Below, one piece after another: positions 62,030-64,000 of a DNA stretch of 64,000 nucleotides (its first letter is position 1; each line of letters begins with the position of its first letter). The notes beneath the pieces are model-generated. The model saw only the letters and a program-made list of their open reading frames with translations. It ran no database searches and was not told the DNA's origin. Location of the stretch: contig NZ_JAUOEM010000003.1 in assembly GCF_030540875.1 (NCBI RefSeq), forward strand, positions 434,001 through 498,000, in the 5' to 3' direction. The position numbers and the translations under genes were made by a program. This stretch comes from Flavivirga amylovorans (GTDB lineage Bacteria; Bacteroidota; Bacteroidia; Flavobacteriales; Flavobacteriaceae).

Positions 62030-62626
62030 ATGATCCTTAAACGTAGTTTTGATGTTGTTTTTTCTATATTAGGATTATTAATCCTCTCCCCTTTTTTAAT
62101 ACTAATAGCTCTTTTAATTAAATTAGATTCAAAAGGTTCTGTTCTTTTTGTTCAAGGGCGTGTTGGCAAAAATAATATAGATTTCAATATTTTTAAGTTT
62201 CGTACTATGCACGTGCAATCTCAAAATAAAGGATTGCTTACTTTAGGAAATAATGATTCCAGAATAACCAAAGTAGGCTATTTTTTAAGACGCTATAAAA
62301 TTGATGAATTTCCTCAGCTTATAAATATTTTAAAAGGAGATATGAGTTTTGTAGGGCCTAGACCAGAATTAAGGTATTATGTGAATTTTTATAATGAAGA
62401 TGATATGCGGATTTTTTCTGTCAGACCAGGTATTACAGGGTTAGCTTCGCTAAAATACAGGAATGAGGTAGAGCTTTTAAAAGCAGCAGAAGACCCTGAA
62501 GATTTCTTCATTAATACCATTATTCCAGATAAATTAAAATACAATAAAGAATATATTAGAAAACAAACCTTCTTTTTTGATTTGAAACTTATATGTATTA
62601 CCATTATTAAGGTTATTACTAAATAG
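62030..62626 (+). CDS. undecaprenyl-phosphate sugar transferase (WcaJ/PglC-like)
   Basis: The 198-residue protein is a minimal phosphoglycosyl transferase: one re-entrant helix (FDVVFSILGLLILSPFLILIALLI), then the catalytic core with GRVGKNNIDFNIFKFRTM, RRYKIDEFPQLINILKGDMSFVGPRPEL and FSVRPGITGLASL. It transfers a sugar phosphate to the lipid carrier, starting a glycan. The SDR gene follows. Confidence 0.93.
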   Translation: MILKRSFDVVFSILGLLILSPFLILIALLIKLDSKGSVLFVQGRVGKNNIDFNIFKFRTMHVQSQNKGLLTLGNNDSRITKVGYFLRRYKIDEFPQLINILKGDMSFVGPRPELRYYVNFYNEDDMRIFSVRPGITGLASLKYRNEVELLKAAEDPEDFFINTIIPDKLKYNKEYIRKQTFFFDLKLICITIIKVITK

Positions 62627-62731
62627 TTGAATGAGATCTGCTTTTTTCAATGTATTTGGCATAAAACTTTATTATTCATACTTTGCAAGTATAACCTAAA
62701 AACACACACATTTAAGTGAAGTTAAAGCCAA

Positions 62732-63793
62732 ATGAATAAATCTACCTCTAATTATATAGATCAATTATTAATTGAATCAGGTTTATTTCCTACTAAAAAA
62801 GCACCACAAAGGCCTTTAAATAATTTTGACTTTTCTAATGAAACTATTTTAATTACTGGAGCCGCAGGTTCTGTAGGGAGTGAACTCTCAAAACAATTAT
62901 TAGCATGCGACTATAAAAAACTTATTCTTGTTGATGTTGCAGAATCACCGCTTTATGATCTTATAAATGACTTAAAACTTGAAAACATTACCACGGTTGA
63001 TTTCTTCCTTCTAAATATTACAGACGAAGAAACATTAAGACACCTTTTTGAAACTTATAAACCTACACTTATTTTCCATACTGCAGCTTATAAGCATGTG
63101 CCTTTAATGGAAAAAATCCCTTATGAAGCAGTCAAACTTAATGTTTTTGGAACAAAAATACTAGCCGATTTATCTATGGAATATAATGTTAAAAAATTCA
63201 TCTTTATTTCTACAGATAAAGCGGTGAATCCTATAGGTATTATGGGAATGTCTAAACGTGTTGCTGAAAGTTATTTATCAACTAAATCAACGACCAGATT
63301 TATTATTACTCGATTCGGTAATATATTAGGATCTAACGGATCCGTTTTACTCCTTTTTAAAAAGCAAATAGAATTAGGTGTCCCCCTTACAGTAACAGAC
63401 AACGATATTTCTCGTTATTTTATTAATAAAAGAAAAGCTTGTAGCCTAATATTGGAAGTTGCTACATTAAATAGTAAAGAAAGTAATATTTACACTTTTA
63501 ATATGGGGCAACCCATCAAAATAATAGATTTAGCAGAAAGACTGGCTTCTTTTTACAATAGTATTCAAACAAAAATTGAAATAAAAATTACTGAATTACG
63601 TCCAGGAGAAAAACTTCATGAGCATCTTATTTCAAAAAATGAAATATTAATACCAACTAAAAATAAAGATATTTTATTAGTGCAATCAAAAAATAATTTT
63701 AAAACTAAAAGGAGTGACTTTTCAGAATTAACAAGTGTCAATCCAAGTATGTCAAATTCTGAAATCAAATCTATTTTAGAAAAATATATCTGA
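62732..63793 (+). CDS. SDR nucleotide-sugar dehydratase (FlaA1/CapD family)
   Basis: The 353-residue protein has a cofactor loop ITGAAGSVGSELSKQLL (about 37), HTAAYKHVPLMEKIP, ISTDKAVNPIGIMGMSKRVAES (Met in place of the usual Tyr, as in FlaA1-type 4,6-dehydratases) and FGNILGSNGSVL. It lacks the N-terminal membrane domain of long homologues, so it is a soluble short form. It probably acts on a UDP-HexNAc to supply the sugar transferase. It follows that gene by 105 bases. Confidence 0.9.
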   Translation: MNKSTSNYIDQLLIESGLFPTKKAPQRPLNNFDFSNETILITGAAGSVGSELSKQLLACDYKKLILVDVAESPLYDLINDLKLENITTVDFFLLNITDEETLRHLFETYKPTLIFHTAAYKHVPLMEKIPYEAVKLNVFGTKILADLSMEYNVKKFIFISTDKAVNPIGIMGMSKRVAESYLSTKSTTRFIITRFGNILGSNGSVLLLFKKQIELGVPLTVTDNDISRYFINKRKACSLILEVATLNSKESNIYTFNMGQPIKIIDLAERLASFYNSIQTKIEIKITELRPGEKLHEHLISKNEILIPTKNKDILLVQSKNNFKTKRSDFSELTSVNPSMSNSEIKSILEKYI

Positions 63794-63794
63794 A

Positions 63795-64000
63795 TTATAA
63801 TGTTTTCCGACGCTTCTTTTCTTTAGTTAAAAGTGACAATTCTCTGCCTGTTTGACCAGCAACAGATGTATTCTCTTCTGCTCTTCTAATTAAATAAGGC
63901 ATAACATCTTTTACAGGTCCAAACGGAATATATTTAGCAACATTATAGCCTTTGTCTGCTAAATTAAAACTGATATGATCACTCATACCATATAATTGAC
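63795..64000 (-). CDS. proline dehydrogenase, C-terminal end (runs off window)
   Basis: The minus-strand frame ends at 63795 and continues past 64000. The visible 67 residues are QLYGMSDHISFNLADKGYN, then AKYIPFGPVKDVMPYLIRRAEEN and a Gly/Arg/Lys tail, matching the FAD-binding C-terminal barrel end of proline dehydrogenase. It converges on the SDR gene, 1 base apart. Confidence 0.85.
   Translation of the reverse strand, partial: QLYGMSDHISFNLADKGYNVAKYIPFGPVKDVMPYLIRRAEENTSVAGQTGRELSLLTKEKKRRKTL

Noticed and set aside
1-64000. tRNA, rRNA, CRISPR arrays, transposases and phage genes
   Set aside because: None recognised by eye; a covariance or profile search would be needed to exclude small or degenerate ones.

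Overview
The window looks like a chromosomal stretch of a marine-type flavobacterium (Bacteroidota, Flavobacteriaceae). Supporting signs are very low G+C, A-rich start regions without Shine-Dalgarno motifs, several TAnnTTTG promoter -7 boxes, the fused lpxC-fabZ gene, PorX (type IX secretion regulator), a FecI/FecR/TonB cascade, DUF2723/GT117, many SusC-style receptors and lipoproteins, and the fused hisIE and hisB genes. No rRNA, tRNA, CRISPR array, insertion sequence or prophage was recognised.

Region 1 (1-8.2 kb) is an accessory, defence-like island read mostly on the minus strand. It holds a decayed XRE / small protein / HEPN-RES module (three frameshifts), an intact ABC-three-component-like operon (SMEK protein, small middle component, DUF2326 ATPase), a two-TM SLATT-like protein beside an odd protein with an exact 14-residue proline repeat, and a ParDE pair. 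Region 2 (8.2-18.8 kb) has GNAT, Lrp, a sigma/anti-sigma/TonB-receptor cascade, two small outer-membrane barrels, an S41 protease lipoprotein and a membrane-tethered LuxR regulator. The sigma gene and both barrel genes share an unusual upstream element. Region 3 (18.8-29.4 kb) has a GT117 protein and a metal- or siderophore-like locus (Cys/His small protein, ABC ATPase, TonB receptor, two ABC-2/DUF3526 permeases). Region 4 (29.4-39.1 kb) is a beta-helix lipoprotein and the complete hisGDCBHAFIE operon, preceded by a histidine-rich leader peptide and a terminator/antiterminator.

Region 5 (39.1-47.6 kb) has a GH5 glycosidase, a membrane LytTR regulator, an SPFH protein, a VWA-type membrane protein, fabG and two lipoproteins. 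Region 6 (47.7-54.8 kb) is conserved envelope core: sucD, an LpxD paralogue, efp, lpxA, lpxC-fabZ, lpxD and an HD hydrolase. Region 7 (54.9-64 kb) has porX, tsaE, two overlapping small genes, a TonB-family receptor, alanine dehydrogenase, a DUF4258 protein, two surface-polysaccharide genes and the 3' end of proline dehydrogenase.

Two interspersed repeat families run through the non-coding spaces. Family A has four copies at about 7.4, 9.9, 22.2 and 29.3 kb; family B has copies at about 0.2 and 17.6 kb plus a fragment at 1.57 kb. Short palindromes of a REP-like kind sit at the gene junctions of the his operon. The observations most worth following are the his attenuator, the shared element of the sigma/barrel genes, the 14-residue repeat protein, the ABC-3C-like operon and repeat family A.
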